Assembly (NCBI RefSeq): GCF_002858765.1
Contig: NZ_PJRP01000003.1
Location: 258,391-322,390, forward strand
Source: Cupriavidus pauculus
GTDB taxonomy: Bacteria; Pseudomonadota; Gammaproteobacteria; Burkholderiales; Burkholderiaceae
Direction: 5' to 3'
Length of the DNA: 64,000 nucleotides
Both the position numbers and the translations under genes were made by a program. This document shows, piece after piece, positions 55,600 to 64,000 of this stretch (position 1 is its first letter; every line of letters starts with the position of its first letter). A model generated the notes under the pieces. It searched no databases, was not told the origin of the DNA, and worked only from the letters and a program-made list of their open reading frames with translations.

Positions 55600-56405
55600 A
55601 CTCGCCGCGTGCCGCCGCTGTCCAGCGGCTACCCGTGAAGCCCTTCGTGCGTCCGTCGCGCGTGGCGGCCGCCCTGCTGGCCCTGCTGCCGCTGGCGTTG
55701 TGGCTTGCGCCCGACGCCGCGCTGGCACAGTCGCTGCCGGGCGTGACCAGCCGCGCCGCCGCCGGTGGCGGCCAGGTCTGGTCGCTGTCGATCCAGACGC
55801 TGGTCCTGCTGACGTCGCTGTCGTTCCTGCCGGCGGCCATGCTGATGATGACCGGCTTCACCCGCATCATCATCGTGCTGGGCCTGCTGCGCAACGCGCT
55901 GGGCACGGCGTCGTCGCCGCCCAACCAGGTGCTGGTGGGCCTGTCGCTGTTCCTGACGTTCTTCGTGATGTCGCCGGTGCTCGACAAGGTCTACGCCGAC
56001 GCCTACAAGCCGCTGTCCGAGAACCGCATCAGCCTGGAAACCGCGGCGCAGCGCGCCGCGGTGCCGGTGCGCGCCTTCATGCTGCGCCAGACGCGCGAGA
56101 AGGACCTGGCGCTGTTCGCCCAGATGGCCAAGACGCCCGAGATGCAAGGCCCGGACGACGTACCGTTCTCGGTGCTGGTGCCGGCGTTCGTCACCAGCGA
56201 GCTGAAGACCGCGTTCCAGATCGGCTTCACGATCTTCATTCCCTTCCTGATCATCGACCTCGTCGTGGCCAGCGTGCTGATGGCGATGGGCATGATGATG
56301 GTGCCACCCGCCACCATTTCGCTGCCGTTCAAGCTGATGCTGTTCGTGCTGGTCGATGGCTGGCAACTGCTGCTGGGATCCCTGGCGCAGAGCTTCATGA
56401 ATTGA
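55596..56405 (+). CDS. fliP: Flagellar export gate protein FliP
   Basis: 269 aa. A cleavable signal peptide (to about ALAQS, residue 45) is followed by the four FliP membrane helices. [40 protein letters not shown] and [18 protein letters not shown] are family signatures. It forms the core of the export gate with FliQ and FliR. Confidence 0.97.
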   Translation: MNSPRAAAVQRLPVKPFVRPSRVAAALLALLPLALWLAPDAALAQSLPGVTSRAAAGGGQVWSLSIQTLVLLTSLSFLPAAMLMMTGFTRIIIVLGLLRNALGTASSPPNQVLVGLSLFLTFFVMSPVLDKVYADAYKPLSENRISLETAAQRAAVPVRAFMLRQTREKDLALFAQMAKTPEMQGPDDVPFSVLVPAFVTSELKTAFQIGFTIFIPFLIIDLVVASVLMAMGMMMVPPATISLPFKLMLFVLVDGWQLLLGSLAQSFMN

Positions 56406-56417
56406 CCGGAGCTTGAG

Positions 56418-56687
56418 ATGACACCCGAGATGGTCATGACGATCGCCACGCAGGCGATGAAGATGACGCTGATGCTGTCCGCCCCGCTGCTGCTGGTGGC
56501 GCTGGCGGCCGGTCTGGTGGTGAGCCTGTTCCAGGCCGCCACGCAGATCAACGAAATGACGCTGACGTTCATTCCGAAGCTGATCGCGCTGTTCGTGACG
56601 ATGGTGCTGGTCGGTCCGTGGATGATCAACACGTTCGTCGACTACATGCGCGAAGTGTTCCAGGGCATCCCCGCCCTGGCGCACTGA
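56418..56687 (+). CDS. fliQ: Flagellar export gate protein FliQ
   Basis: 89 aa with two membrane helices. LLVALAAGLVVSLFQAATQI, then NEMTLTFIPKLIALF is canonical. It lies 12 bases after fliP. Confidence 0.97.
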   Translation: MTPEMVMTIATQAMKMTLMLSAPLLLVALAAGLVVSLFQAATQINEMTLTFIPKLIALFVTMVLVGPWMINTFVDYMREVFQGIPALAH

Positions 56688-56721
56688 CCCGTCCCCCTCT
56701 TCCCCGCAGGACCCAGGCACC

Positions 56722-57507
56722 GTGTTCGAGGTCACCACCGACCAGATGTACGGGTGGATCGCCGCCTTCCTCTGGCCTATGTTCCGGCTGATGGCGCTGA
56801 TCTCGACCGCGCCCCTGTTCAGCGAATCCACCATTCCGCGCCGCGCCAAGATCCTACTGGCCGCCGCGCTGGCCACGATCGTGTCGCCCACGATCGGCAA
56901 CATCCCCACCGCACCGATCTATTCGTACGAAGGCCTGCTGGTCGTCATGAACGAAGTGGGCATCGGCGTGGCCATGGGCTTCTCGATGCGGCTGATCTTT
57001 GCCGCCGTGCAGATGGCTGGCGAACTCATCGGCCTGCAGATGGGCCTGTCGTTCGCGGCGTTCTACGACCGCTCGTCGGGCGGGCAGACGATGGTGCTGT
57101 CGCGCTTTCTCAATATCGTGGCCACGCTCATGTTCCTGTCGCTGGACGGGCACCTGATGATGCTGGCCGCCCTGGTGGACAGCTTCCAGGGCCTGCCGAT
57201 CGCCGGCGTGCCACTGTCCGGACACGGCTGGGGCATGGTGGCCCGGACCGGGTCGATGGTCTTTTCCTCCAGCACGCTGCTGGCGCTGCCGATGATTGCC
57301 GCGCTGCTGACGCTGAACCTGGCCATGGGTATCCTGAACCGTGCGTCGCCGCAGCTGTCGATCTTCGCGGTCGGCTTCCCGGTGACTCTGCTCGGCGGCA
57401 TGCTCGTGATGTCGCTGTGCATGCCGGAGATGGGCGTCTACATGCAGCACCTGGTCGACACCGGCCTGCAGACCGCTGCCCAGGTACTCGATCAGCTCGC
57501 GCCCTGA
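56722..57507 (+). CDS. fliR: Flagellar export gate protein FliR
   Basis: 261 aa with six membrane helices. FRLMALISTAPLFSESTIPR and GELIGLQMGLSFAAFYDRSS, then GGQTMVLSRFLNIVATLMFL, identify it. The start is GTG at 56722. It closes the fliLMNOPQR operon; flhB is not adjacent and must lie elsewhere. Confidence 0.95.
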   Translation: MFEVTTDQMYGWIAAFLWPMFRLMALISTAPLFSESTIPRRAKILLAAALATIVSPTIGNIPTAPIYSYEGLLVVMNEVGIGVAMGFSMRLIFAAVQMAGELIGLQMGLSFAAFYDRSSGGQTMVLSRFLNIVATLMFLSLDGHLMMLAALVDSFQGLPIAGVPLSGHGWGMVARTGSMVFSSSTLLALPMIAALLTLNLAMGILNRASPQLSIFAVGFPVTLLGGMLVMSLCMPEMGVYMQHLVDTGLQTAAQVLDQLAP

Positions 57508-57528
57508 TCCCCGGCCGTGGCTACCCGG

Positions 57529-58353
57529 TCAGGGCAGCGCGCCCACCTGCCTGAGCACCGCGCGGGCGATTTCCTGCCGTTTCGCACCCACTTCGGGACG
57601 CGGCATGTCCAGGTTCATCGCGAATACATAGATATCGTCGCCGCGCGAGACCCAACCCACCCACCAGCCGACATCGACCTTGCCCGACGCGGCCCAGCCC
57701 GTCTTGGCGCGCAGCGTGTAGGCGGGCGTGCTTTCGATGGTCAGGATGTCGTCGAGCGCCGCGAAGCTGTGCTCGGAAATCAGCGGCACCTTGTGCGCGG
57801 CGGCGTTAGTCAGGAAATCGACCTGCTGGTACGTGGTGATCTGCAGCTGGCCGTTGAGCCAGAAGCGGTCCACCGGGCCGTCGACACCGGCATTGCCGAA
57901 ATGCGCGGCACGCAGGTACTTGCGGTACTGCGCGGTCCCCACGCGGCGCGCCAGCGCCTGGTAGGCGGGGACGCAGGAGTTCTTCAGCGCCACGCGCAGC
58001 GCCACATCGCCATTGCAGGCCTCCGGCAGGATCGGCTTGCCATGCTGCAACCACACCTTGCCGTCCCACGGCAGCTTGTCGTTGTCAACATCGGCCACGG
58101 CGCCGGTTTCGAGCCCGATCAGCGAGTTGAAGATCTTGAAGGTAGACGCCGGCGAGTAGGCGGTGGCCGCGCGCTTCGGGTTGTAGGTGAGCATGCGCTG
58201 CTGGCGCACGTCGTAGACCACCATGGTGCCGTCCACGCCCGCGGCGTCGAACAGCGGCTTGGCGTCGAGGGGGACTTCTGCGGCATGCAGCGTCGTGGCG
58301 GCGCAGGCCACCAGCAACGGCATCAGGAAAAATCGGGCAAGTCTGTTTCGCAT
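57529..58353 (-). CDS. Class D (OXA) beta-lactamase
   Basis: 274 aa with a signal peptide ending LHAAE (about 24). The active site is Ser70-Thr-Phe-Lys73, with Ser126-Cys-Val128, the Phe152-Gly-Asn154 motif (Tyr-Gly-Asn in many OXA enzymes) and Lys217-Thr-Gly219. All key residues are present, so it should hydrolyse beta-lactams. It resembles the chromosomal OXA-22/OXA-60 group of Ralstonia. No integron, transposase or regulator is near, so it is probably a resident chromosomal gene rather than an acquired cassette. The spectrum cannot be judged from sequence. Confidence 0.93.
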   Translation of the reverse strand: MRNRLARFFLMPLLVACAATTLHAAEVPLDAKPLFDAAGVDGTMVVYDVRQQRMLTYNPKRAATAYSPASTFKIFNSLIGLETGAVADVDNDKLPWDGKVWLQHGKPILPEACNGDVALRVALKNSCVPAYQALARRVGTAQYRKYLRAAHFGNAGVDGPVDRFWLNGQLQITTYQQVDFLTNAAAHKVPLISEHSFAALDDILTIESTPAYTLRAKTGWAASGKVDVGWWVGWVSRGDDIYVFAMNLDMPRPEVGAKRQEIARAVLRQVGALP

Positions 58354-58488
58354 ATCAACACGCTATGAATTTTGTGGTTATCGGGGTTGTCGTCATGCAG
58401 ACGGTTGGCAATCCAGGCCCGGATCGTGGTGCGGAGCATAGGCGCAGTCCCGCAAGTCGCCAACCGGCGTAGCTGTAACACGCGTAAC

Positions 58489-60184
58489 ATGGCGGCCATG
58501 CCCGCCCCTGCATCCTCCCGCTCCACGGTCGCCATCGACCTGTCCGGCCCGTATCGGGTGGGCGAACACGTCGCGCGTCATCAATCCGTCTGGATGCTGG
58601 CGCGGATCTGGCTGGCCGCCTCGCGCGATCGCGAGGACCTGGGCGCGGCCACGGTGCGCGCCCGGTTTGCCGATGCCGCCAATGTGCGCATGATCGTCTC
58701 GCGTGCGTTCAACGACTTCGTCCGATGGGGCGTACCGGTAGGCTGGGGTCACGACAAGGCCATCGGCATTTCCGCATTGCGCGCCGATGGCCGCAGCCGC
58801 GGGCCGTTCTGGATGTCGGCCGCCACGGCCGGCAGGCTGCGCTTCACGGCGCACGGCAGGCCACTGGGTGCCACCGGCGTGGCGCGCTGGCTGGGCCAGG
58901 CCCCTGCCGGGGAAGCCGCACCGGCCGCCGAAGCCAGCAGCGAGGGGCTGCAATATGTGATGCGGGACATGGCGTTCTGGCGCCATCTGACACAGGCCAT
59001 GCGCGGCGCGCAGGATGGCTTCGCGGGCGTGCTCGACCACGGCGTGGCGGAGTCGTTCCGGGCCGCCCACCGCACGGCGGCCGACGACTTCCAGCAGGCC
59101 TTGTCGCTCCTGAAGGAAAGCCTGGCCTGGCGCCGCAGCGATCGGCTGGACAAGAGCCGCGCGGCACTGCGGCGCTTCGAGCGGATCGTGGTGGCCGGGG
59201 GCGTCAACGCGGCGCTGCCCACCTTCGCGGCCATGGCGCACGTGGTGCGCGCCTGGGAACACTACGCGCGGGGCGAACTCGACGCGGCGCAGCGCGAACT
59301 GGCGCGCCTGTCGGGCGATGCCGAACTGCGCCCCGTCGTCCGCTATAACCCGCGCATCCGCTTCGAGACGCTGAACCTGGAAGCGCTGGTCCACAAGAGC
59401 ATCGCCCTGCGACCCGATGGATCGAATGGGCCGAACGGGCTCGGGCCAGCCGCCGCGCAGGCCAGCGCATCGCAACGCCAGGATGCCGCACGCCTGGCGC
59501 TCGATGCGTTCGCCGGCGCATTGCAGGCGGCTTACGAGGCCGACTCGGTCGACGCGGTGCAGCACGCGGCGGCCAACATCGGCTGGTCGCTATGGCTGTT
59601 CTGGCTGTATCGGCTGGTCGATGTGGCGCGCGAGATGGCGCCGGGCGATGTCCAGCGGCAGGCCATGCGCTGGCTGGGCCTGTCGGAATGGATCTGCGAC
59701 CGTTTCGGCGTGGGGGGGCGGGACGGCGTGGAACACGATCTTCCTGTTGCGCGTGGCGCGCGGCAGCGTCAGCGGCGGCCCGCCCGCGTCGCTTGCCGCG
59801 TTCCGCGCCGGGCAGCCACTGACGGTGGCGGCCGCCATCGACGCCCTGCGCCCGTTTCACGCACCGTTCGCGCCAGCCAAGGGCTTTGTGCGCTGGTCGT
59901 CCGTGGCGGCCTTCGCGCTGGAGGAACACGACACCGGCCGCGTGTGCTACAACGCGCTGCAACTGGCCAATCTTCTGCTGGAATCGGCCTGGCATCTCAC
60001 GCACGAGCAGGGAGCATCGGCACAGGCCTACGACGCCATGGAGCGGCTGGCTACGCAGCTCGGCGCGCTGCGCGCCGCCGAGCGCGGCTTTTTCCATTCG
60101 GAAATCCGTGCCTTTCCGCCCGAACTGCGCGCGGCCGCCGCCGAAGCGGCACGCGCGCGGCGCGGACGGAAGGCCGCGACCTGA
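58489..60184 (+). pseudogene. Large protein of unknown function, interrupted by a +1 frameshift at a G7 tract
   Basis: The first 408 codons from ATG 58489 look coding. Right after a run of seven G (59712-59718) the frame turns into an Arg-rich out-of-frame sequence, while the next frame continues plausibly (FLLRVARGSVSGGPPASLAA) to a stop at 60184. Removing one G would join them into about 564 residues. The protein is helical, Ala/Arg-rich, and has no family I recognise; repeated helical pairs near residues 190-330 may be TPR-like. The N-terminal region (SLAIDLSG-like start, then VRARFADAANVRMIVSRAFN) could be a DNA-binding fold, but this is a guess. Sequencing error, real mutation or phase variation cannot be told apart. 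Confidence 0.6.
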
Positions 60185-60194
60185 ATCGCGTGAA

Positions 60195-61829
60195 TCAGGC
60201 CTGGCCGTAGGCCATCTCGCCAGCCATTGCCCGACGTCGGCCTGCCGCCATACGGCCCGATGCGCCACCGCTGCCCGGCAGCTTGAAGAAGGCCACCGCG
60301 TCGGTCAGCATCTTGCCCTGGTCTTCGAGCGATTTCGAGGCCACGGCGGCCTCATGCACCAGCGATGCGTTCTGCTGCGTCACCTGATCGATCTGCACGA
60401 TGGCCTGGTTCACCTGCTCGATGCCGCGGTTCTGCTCGGCCGACGCCGCCGCGATCTCGCCGACGATATGGGTCACCCGCGCCACGGCCTGCGTGACTTC
60501 GACCATGGTCTGGCCGGCCTCGCTGGCCAGCGTCGAACCCGCCTGCACCTGCGCCACCGAGGCATCGATCAGTTCCTTGATCTCCTTGGCGGCGTTCGAC
60601 GACCGCTGCGCCAGGCCGCGCACCTCGCTGGCCACCACCGCAAAGCCACGGCCCTGTTCGCCCGCGCGCGCCGCCTCCACCGCTGCGTTGAGCGCCAGGA
60701 TGTTGGTCTGGAACGCGATGCTTTCGATGATGCCGGTGATGTCCGCGATCTTCGACGAACTGGCGCTGATGCCCGCCATCGTATCGACCACGCGCCCCAC
60801 CGTGCCACTGCCCTGCTGCGCCACTTCGGCGGCATTGCGCGCCAGTTCGCTGGCCTGGCGGGCGTTTTCGGTGTTGTGGCGTACCGTGGCGGTCAGTTCC
60901 TCGATGCTCGCCGCCGTTTCCTCCAGCGACGCCGCCTGCTGCTCGGTGCGGCTGGACAGGTCCATGTTGCCGGTGGCGATCTCGCCGGTGGCCAGCGCGA
61001 TGCTGCCGCTGCTTTCGCGCACGCGCACGACCGTTTCGGCCAGCCGGTCGTTCATGTCGCGCAGCGCGGCCAGCAGGCGGCCCGGCTCGTCCTGGGAATC
61101 CACCTCGATCTGCATGCCGACCTCGCCCCGGGCCACCGTGCGCGCCACGTCGACCGCGCGCTGGATCGGGCCGGTGATGGCCCGCGTCAGCAGCAGCCCG
61201 CCGAGGATGCCGAACGCCACGGCGGCGATGGCCACCACGATCAGGAACGCGCGTTGCCGCGCGTAGTCGTCATCGAGATTGCGGATCATCTCCTGCTGGC
61301 GCTCGTGCGTGAATTCCGCGTAGTCGCGCGTGGCCTTGACCAGCGCCGCCAGCAGCGGCCGGCATTCGGCGTTCATCTTGGCAATGGCGGCGTCCTTCTT
61401 GCCATCGAGCGCCAGCCCGACGATGTCGGTTGCCACGGGGCCGTAGCGCGACTCGATGCGGTCGATCTCGGCCACCAGGTTGCGCGCGCCTTCGCTGGCG
61501 CCTTGGACCGCGATCATCTGCTTGAGCTTGCCCAGCCGCGCCGCCACATCGCTGTGCGCCTTCAGCACCTCGGCCTTTTCCAGGTCGAGATCGGCCTGCG
61601 TGGTCACCAGTACCAGGTTGCGTGCGGCAATGGCCCGGCGGTCCACAGCGGTACGCACCTGCGCGGCCACTTCGGCCCGGGCATTGAGCCCGTTGATATA
61701 GGCAGAAAAGCCTTCGGTGGACCGGCTCAGCGCACGTAGCGACAACCCGGACACCACCAGCACGACCAGCGCCAGCGTGCCAAACCCCGCAAGGAGCTTG
61801 GTCTTGATCGAAAGATCTTTGAATTTCAC
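60195..61829 (-). CDS. Methyl-accepting chemotaxis protein, second
   Basis: 544 aa. TM1 is about 12-32, a four-helix-bundle sensor follows, and TM2 is about 195-215. HAMP covers 216-268, and the signalling tip is at about 369-388 ([20 protein letters not shown]). Unlike the receptor at 6908-8932, it ends GEMAYGQA with no WETF-type CheR tether. A weak sigma-28-like sequence (TCAAT, 14 bases, CCCGTTAG, upstream of the start) may drive it. The ligand is unknown. Confidence 0.93.
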   Translation of the reverse strand: MKFKDLSIKTKLLAGFGTLALVVLVVSGLSLRALSRSTEGFSAYINGLNARAEVAAQVRTAVDRRAIAARNLVLVTTQADLDLEKAEVLKAHSDVAARLGKLKQMIAVQGASEGARNLVAEIDRIESRYGPVATDIVGLALDGKKDAAIAKMNAECRPLLAALVKATRDYAEFTHERQQEMIRNLDDDYARQRAFLIVVAIAAVAFGILGGLLLTRAITGPIQRAVDVARTVARGEVGMQIEVDSQDEPGRLLAALRDMNDRLAETVVRVRESSGSIALATGEIATGNMDLSSRTEQQAASLEETAASIEELTATVRHNTENARQASELARNAAEVAQQGSGTVGRVVDTMAGISASSSKIADITGIIESIAFQTNILALNAAVEAARAGEQGRGFAVVASEVRGLAQRSSNAAKEIKELIDASVAQVQAGSTLASEAGQTMVEVTQAVARVTHIVGEIAAASAEQNRGIEQVNQAIVQIDQVTQQNASLVHEAAVASKSLEDQGKMLTDAVAFFKLPGSGGASGRMAAGRRRAMAGEMAYGQA

Positions 61830-62174
61830 GGTCCTTCTCCCTCTTTTCCCGATTCATTGGCCCAACGGCAGGCCTAAAACGATTGGAGCCATGGCGTGCG
61901 CCATGGCCGACATCGCTGAGAGAACCCGTTCTATTGGTATTGGCAGGCGTCATGGCGCCGCGCTCGATTTAATGTCTGCTTTGTCTGGCTAACGGGTAGA
62001 CATGGCATCGATTGACCCCTACCCGAGGAGGGGTTGAGGGTAAATCGCATCGGTGTTTTCACTTAAGCAACAGATTGCATGCGGCATTGCATCAATAAAT
62101 TGCATTTCACATGCATCTTTCCTAGAATCGATTCCGTCACACCGCACGTTCTCCACGCCTTCGCGCTCCTCATC
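61830..62174. other. Divergent region between the second chemoreceptor and nnrS
   Basis: 345 bases without a protein gene. ACCCCT (62015-62020) and AGGGGT (62029-62034) form a small hairpin. The AT-rich stretch from 62070 holds the NsrR-type site and presumably the nnrS promoter. Confidence 0.5.
62097..62119 (+). promoter_or_regulatory. NsrR-type operator upstream of nnrS
   Basis: AAATTGCATTT (62097-62107) and ACATGCATCTT (62109-62119) flank a central C. Against the known NsrR consensus AAGATGCATTT-n-AAATGCATCTT this matches 19 of the 22 fixed positions. It lies 56 bases before the nnrS start. NsrR is a nitric-oxide-sensing Fe-S repressor. Confidence 0.72.
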
Positions 62175-63377
62175 ATGTCCGTCCTGCTGCAGATCTCCCC
62201 ACCTTCGCGCACGCCGACCTATCGCGGCCTGCCTATCCTGGCGCTCGGTTTCCGTCCCTTCTACCTGCTGGCCGCGGCATTCGGCGCCATGGCCATGGCC
62301 GCGTGGGTGGCGATGTATCTGGGCTGGTGGATGCCAGCCACGCAACCCTGGCTGGGCAGCATGGCGTGGCACGCTCACGAGATGGTGTTCGGCTTTTCGG
62401 CCGCCGTCGTGGTGGGCTTTCTGTTTACGGCCGGCAAGAACTGGACGGGCCTGCAAACGCCGCAGGGGGCCTGGCTGGGCGCCCTGGCCGGCGTGTGGGT
62501 GCTGGCCCGCGTGCTGATGTGGACCGGGCCGGCCTGGGCGGCCATTGCGGCCGATGTCGCCTTTCTCCCCCTGTGCAGCCTGAGCTTCTACACCATCCTG
62601 CGCCGGGCCAAGAGCCAGCGAAACTATGGCCTGGCCATCGCGCTCGGCATCATGGGGGCACTCAATATCGGCTTTCATGCCGCCGTGCAGACCGGTCGCA
62701 TCGACTGGGCGCTGCATGCGGCCGAAGCCGCCACCGGGCTGGTGGCCATCTTCGTGACCGTGATCGGCGGGCGCGTGATTCCGATGTTCACCGCCAACGC
62801 CATTCCCGGCGTGCGCATTCGCCGCTGGCAGCCGGTGGAACGCTGCGTGATCGCGCTGACCCTGCTGGCCACCGTCGCCGCCGCGCTGCAGGCGCCCGCC
62901 TGGCTGACCGGCGTACTGGCGCTGGGCGCGGCCGTCGCACATGGCGTGCGGCTGTACGGCTGGGATCCGCATCGCACGCTGCGCAAACCCATTGTCAGCA
63001 TCCTGCACGTGGCCTATGCGTTCCTGCCGATCGGTTTCGTCCTGATCGCCGTGGCAGCGGCCGGCTGGCTTGACCGATCCACAGCCCTGCATGCACTGAC
63101 TGTCGGCGTGATCGGCTGCGCCATCATCGCGATGGTCACCCGTACCGCGCTCGGCCATACGGGCCGCCGGCTCGAAACGGGCCGCATGGAGCATCTGGCC
63201 TATCTGTGCATGGCGCTGGCCGCCGTGGTACGGGTGGCCGGCCCGCTTTCGCTGCCGGACCTGAAGCCCCAGGCCATTGCCCTGGCCGGCGCCTTGTGGG
63301 TACTGTCGCTGGTCCTGTATCTGATCAAGTACACCCCATTCCTGGCTCGCCCGCGGCTGGATGGCAAGGAGGGCTGA
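62175..63377 (+). CDS. nnrS: NnrS family membrane protein
   Basis: 400 aa with about 12 membrane helices. PILALGFRPFYLLAAAFGAM near the start, WHAHEMVFGFSAAVVVGFLF and TVIGGRVIPMFTANA are NnrS signatures with conserved His/Glu/Arg. NnrS helps cells tolerate nitric oxide and nitrosative stress; haem and copper binding have been reported for the family. ATG at 62175 is chosen because the family homology starts there; the frame is open to 62079. The NsrR-type operator upstream supports NO control. Confidence 0.92.
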   Translation: MSVLLQISPPSRTPTYRGLPILALGFRPFYLLAAAFGAMAMAAWVAMYLGWWMPATQPWLGSMAWHAHEMVFGFSAAVVVGFLFTAGKNWTGLQTPQGAWLGALAGVWVLARVLMWTGPAWAAIAADVAFLPLCSLSFYTILRRAKSQRNYGLAIALGIMGALNIGFHAAVQTGRIDWALHAAEAATGLVAIFVTVIGGRVIPMFTANAIPGVRIRRWQPVERCVIALTLLATVAAALQAPAWLTGVLALGAAVAHGVRLYGWDPHRTLRKPIVSILHVAYAFLPIGFVLIAVAAAGWLDRSTALHALTVGVIGCAIIAMVTRTALGHTGRRLETGRMEHLAYLCMALAAVVRVAGPLSLPDLKPQAIALAGALWVLSLVLYLIKYTPFLARPRLDGKEG

Positions 63378-63514
63378 CCCGATGTCTCCCGGCCGCAACC
63401 CCGATGTTGCGGCCCCGATTGCTGTGATACGATGACTTACAACTGATGGCGAGCGTGAATCGCATCGGTTGCCCTTATCGACACCCAGGCAGTTCAGAAC
63501 AATCGGGAGACATC

Positions 63515-63958
63515 ATGCGTAAATTCACCGCGGCGCTGGGCGCTGCCATCGTGCTTGGCATTGCCGCATCGCCGGTGCTGGCGCAATCGGCCGACAACCA
63601 GGCCGTCACCTCCGCCGCCGAAAAGCTGCGCGTGGCCATGGTCGATCCGGACCAGGCAACGCTGTCGGGCCTGGTGGCCGAATCGCTGAGCTACGGCCAC
63701 TCCGGCGGCCGCATCGACACAAAGACCAGCTTCATTGGCGATCTGCTCGACAAGAAGTCGGACTTTGTCAGCATCAGCATCACGGACCAGTCGGTGCACG
63801 TGTCCGGCGATGTCGCGGTGATCCGCCACACGCTGTCCGGTGAGACCCTGGACAGCGGCAAGCAGGGCACGGTGCTGCTCAAGGTGCTGCAAGTGTGGCA
63901 AAAGCAGAGCGGCCACTGGAAGCTGATCGCCCGCCAGGCAGTGAAAGCGGCTGCCTGA
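63515..63958 (+). CDS. Small exported NTF2-like (SnoaL/DUF4440) protein
   Basis: 147 aa. A signal peptide ends VLAQS (about 22). The mature part has the NTF2-like pattern: LRVAMVDPDQATLSGLVAES, then a strand-rich end with VHVSGDVAVIRHTLSGETL and LLKVLQVWQKQSGHWKLIAR. These folds bind small ligands or act as isomerases; no catalytic residue set is evident. ATG at 63515 has GGGAG upstream. It lies 138 bases after nnrS. Confidence 0.85.
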   Translation: MRKFTAALGAAIVLGIAASPVLAQSADNQAVTSAAEKLRVAMVDPDQATLSGLVAESLSYGHSGGRIDTKTSFIGDLLDKKSDFVSISITDQSVHVSGDVAVIRHTLSGETLDSGKQGTVLLKVLQVWQKQSGHWKLIARQAVKAAA

Positions 63959-64000
63959 AGCCCGCACCTGCCTGTCTGGAAGTCCGGACATTGATAGGAT

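Noticed and set aside
57508..58497. Mobile resistance cassette around the OXA gene
   Set aside because: No attC-like site, integrase, transposase or terminal repeats were seen, and base composition matches the neighbours.

Overview
The window looks like 64 kb of a high-GC Burkholderiaceae chromosome, most like Cupriavidus or Ralstonia. The support is the arrangement of the flagellar genes, the Bug/TctC solute-binding proteins, an AcnB aconitase, an OXA-22-like class D beta-lactamase, an EAL protein with a CSS sensor and a DUF3175 protein. The genus is inferred from gene content and protein similarity only. I saw no rRNA, tRNA, insertion sequence, prophage or CRISPR array.

Layout. 1-6.7 kb: the start of a lipoprotein sulfatase, a GbsR/MarR-type regulator with a cytochrome bd-type quinol oxidase (cydAB), an MpaB-family oxygenase and a DHA2 efflux pump. 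6.9-9.0 kb: a chemoreceptor ending in a CheR-docking-like tail. 9.0-10.2 kb: a structured intergenic region and a small gene whose protein resembles Hfq (Sm-like fold). 10.3-16.1 kb: the flagellar filament cluster fliC-flaG-fliD-fliS-fliT, a second FliK-like gene and a short FlhB-like gene. 16.3-24.8 kb: a likely flagellin glycosylation island, with a TPR/OGT-SPINDLY glycosyltransferase followed by seven tightly overlapping or closely packed genes for a CDP-activated, C-methylated deoxysugar. 24.9-32.7 kb: fliE facing the other way from fliFGHIJK.

32.8-49.8 kb is accessory and metabolic. It holds an alpha/beta hydrolase, AlkB, an SLC13-type transporter, a solitary Xre regulator, a GntR-controlled sugar-acid-type catabolic operon (IlvD/Edd dehydratase, RraA-like aldolase, Bug binding protein, 2-hydroxyacid dehydrogenase), an intradiol dioxygenase, an EAL phosphodiesterase, a LysE exporter, a second Bug protein with a LysR regulator, a DUF3175 protein, a phasin-like protein and a small exported DPYTDGA-repeat protein. 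49.9-52.5 kb is acnB. 53-57.5 kb is the third flagellar operon, fliLMNOPQR. 57.5-64 kb carries an OXA beta-lactamase, a gene broken by a frameshift at a G7 tract, a second chemoreceptor, nnrS behind a near-consensus NsrR site, and a small exported NTF2-like protein.

How it works together. Most of the window builds, decorates and steers the flagellum. FliE/F/G/H/I/J/K and FliL-R give the basal body, C-ring and export apparatus. FliC/D/S/T give filament, cap and chaperones. The island supplies sugar and transferase for the filament, two chemoreceptors feed the motor, and an EAL protein may lower c-di-GMP. The least expected items are the Hfq-like gene beside flagellin, the OGT/CDP-sugar island, the repeat-rich intergenic region at 9.2-9.8 kb and the DPYTDGA-repeat protein.
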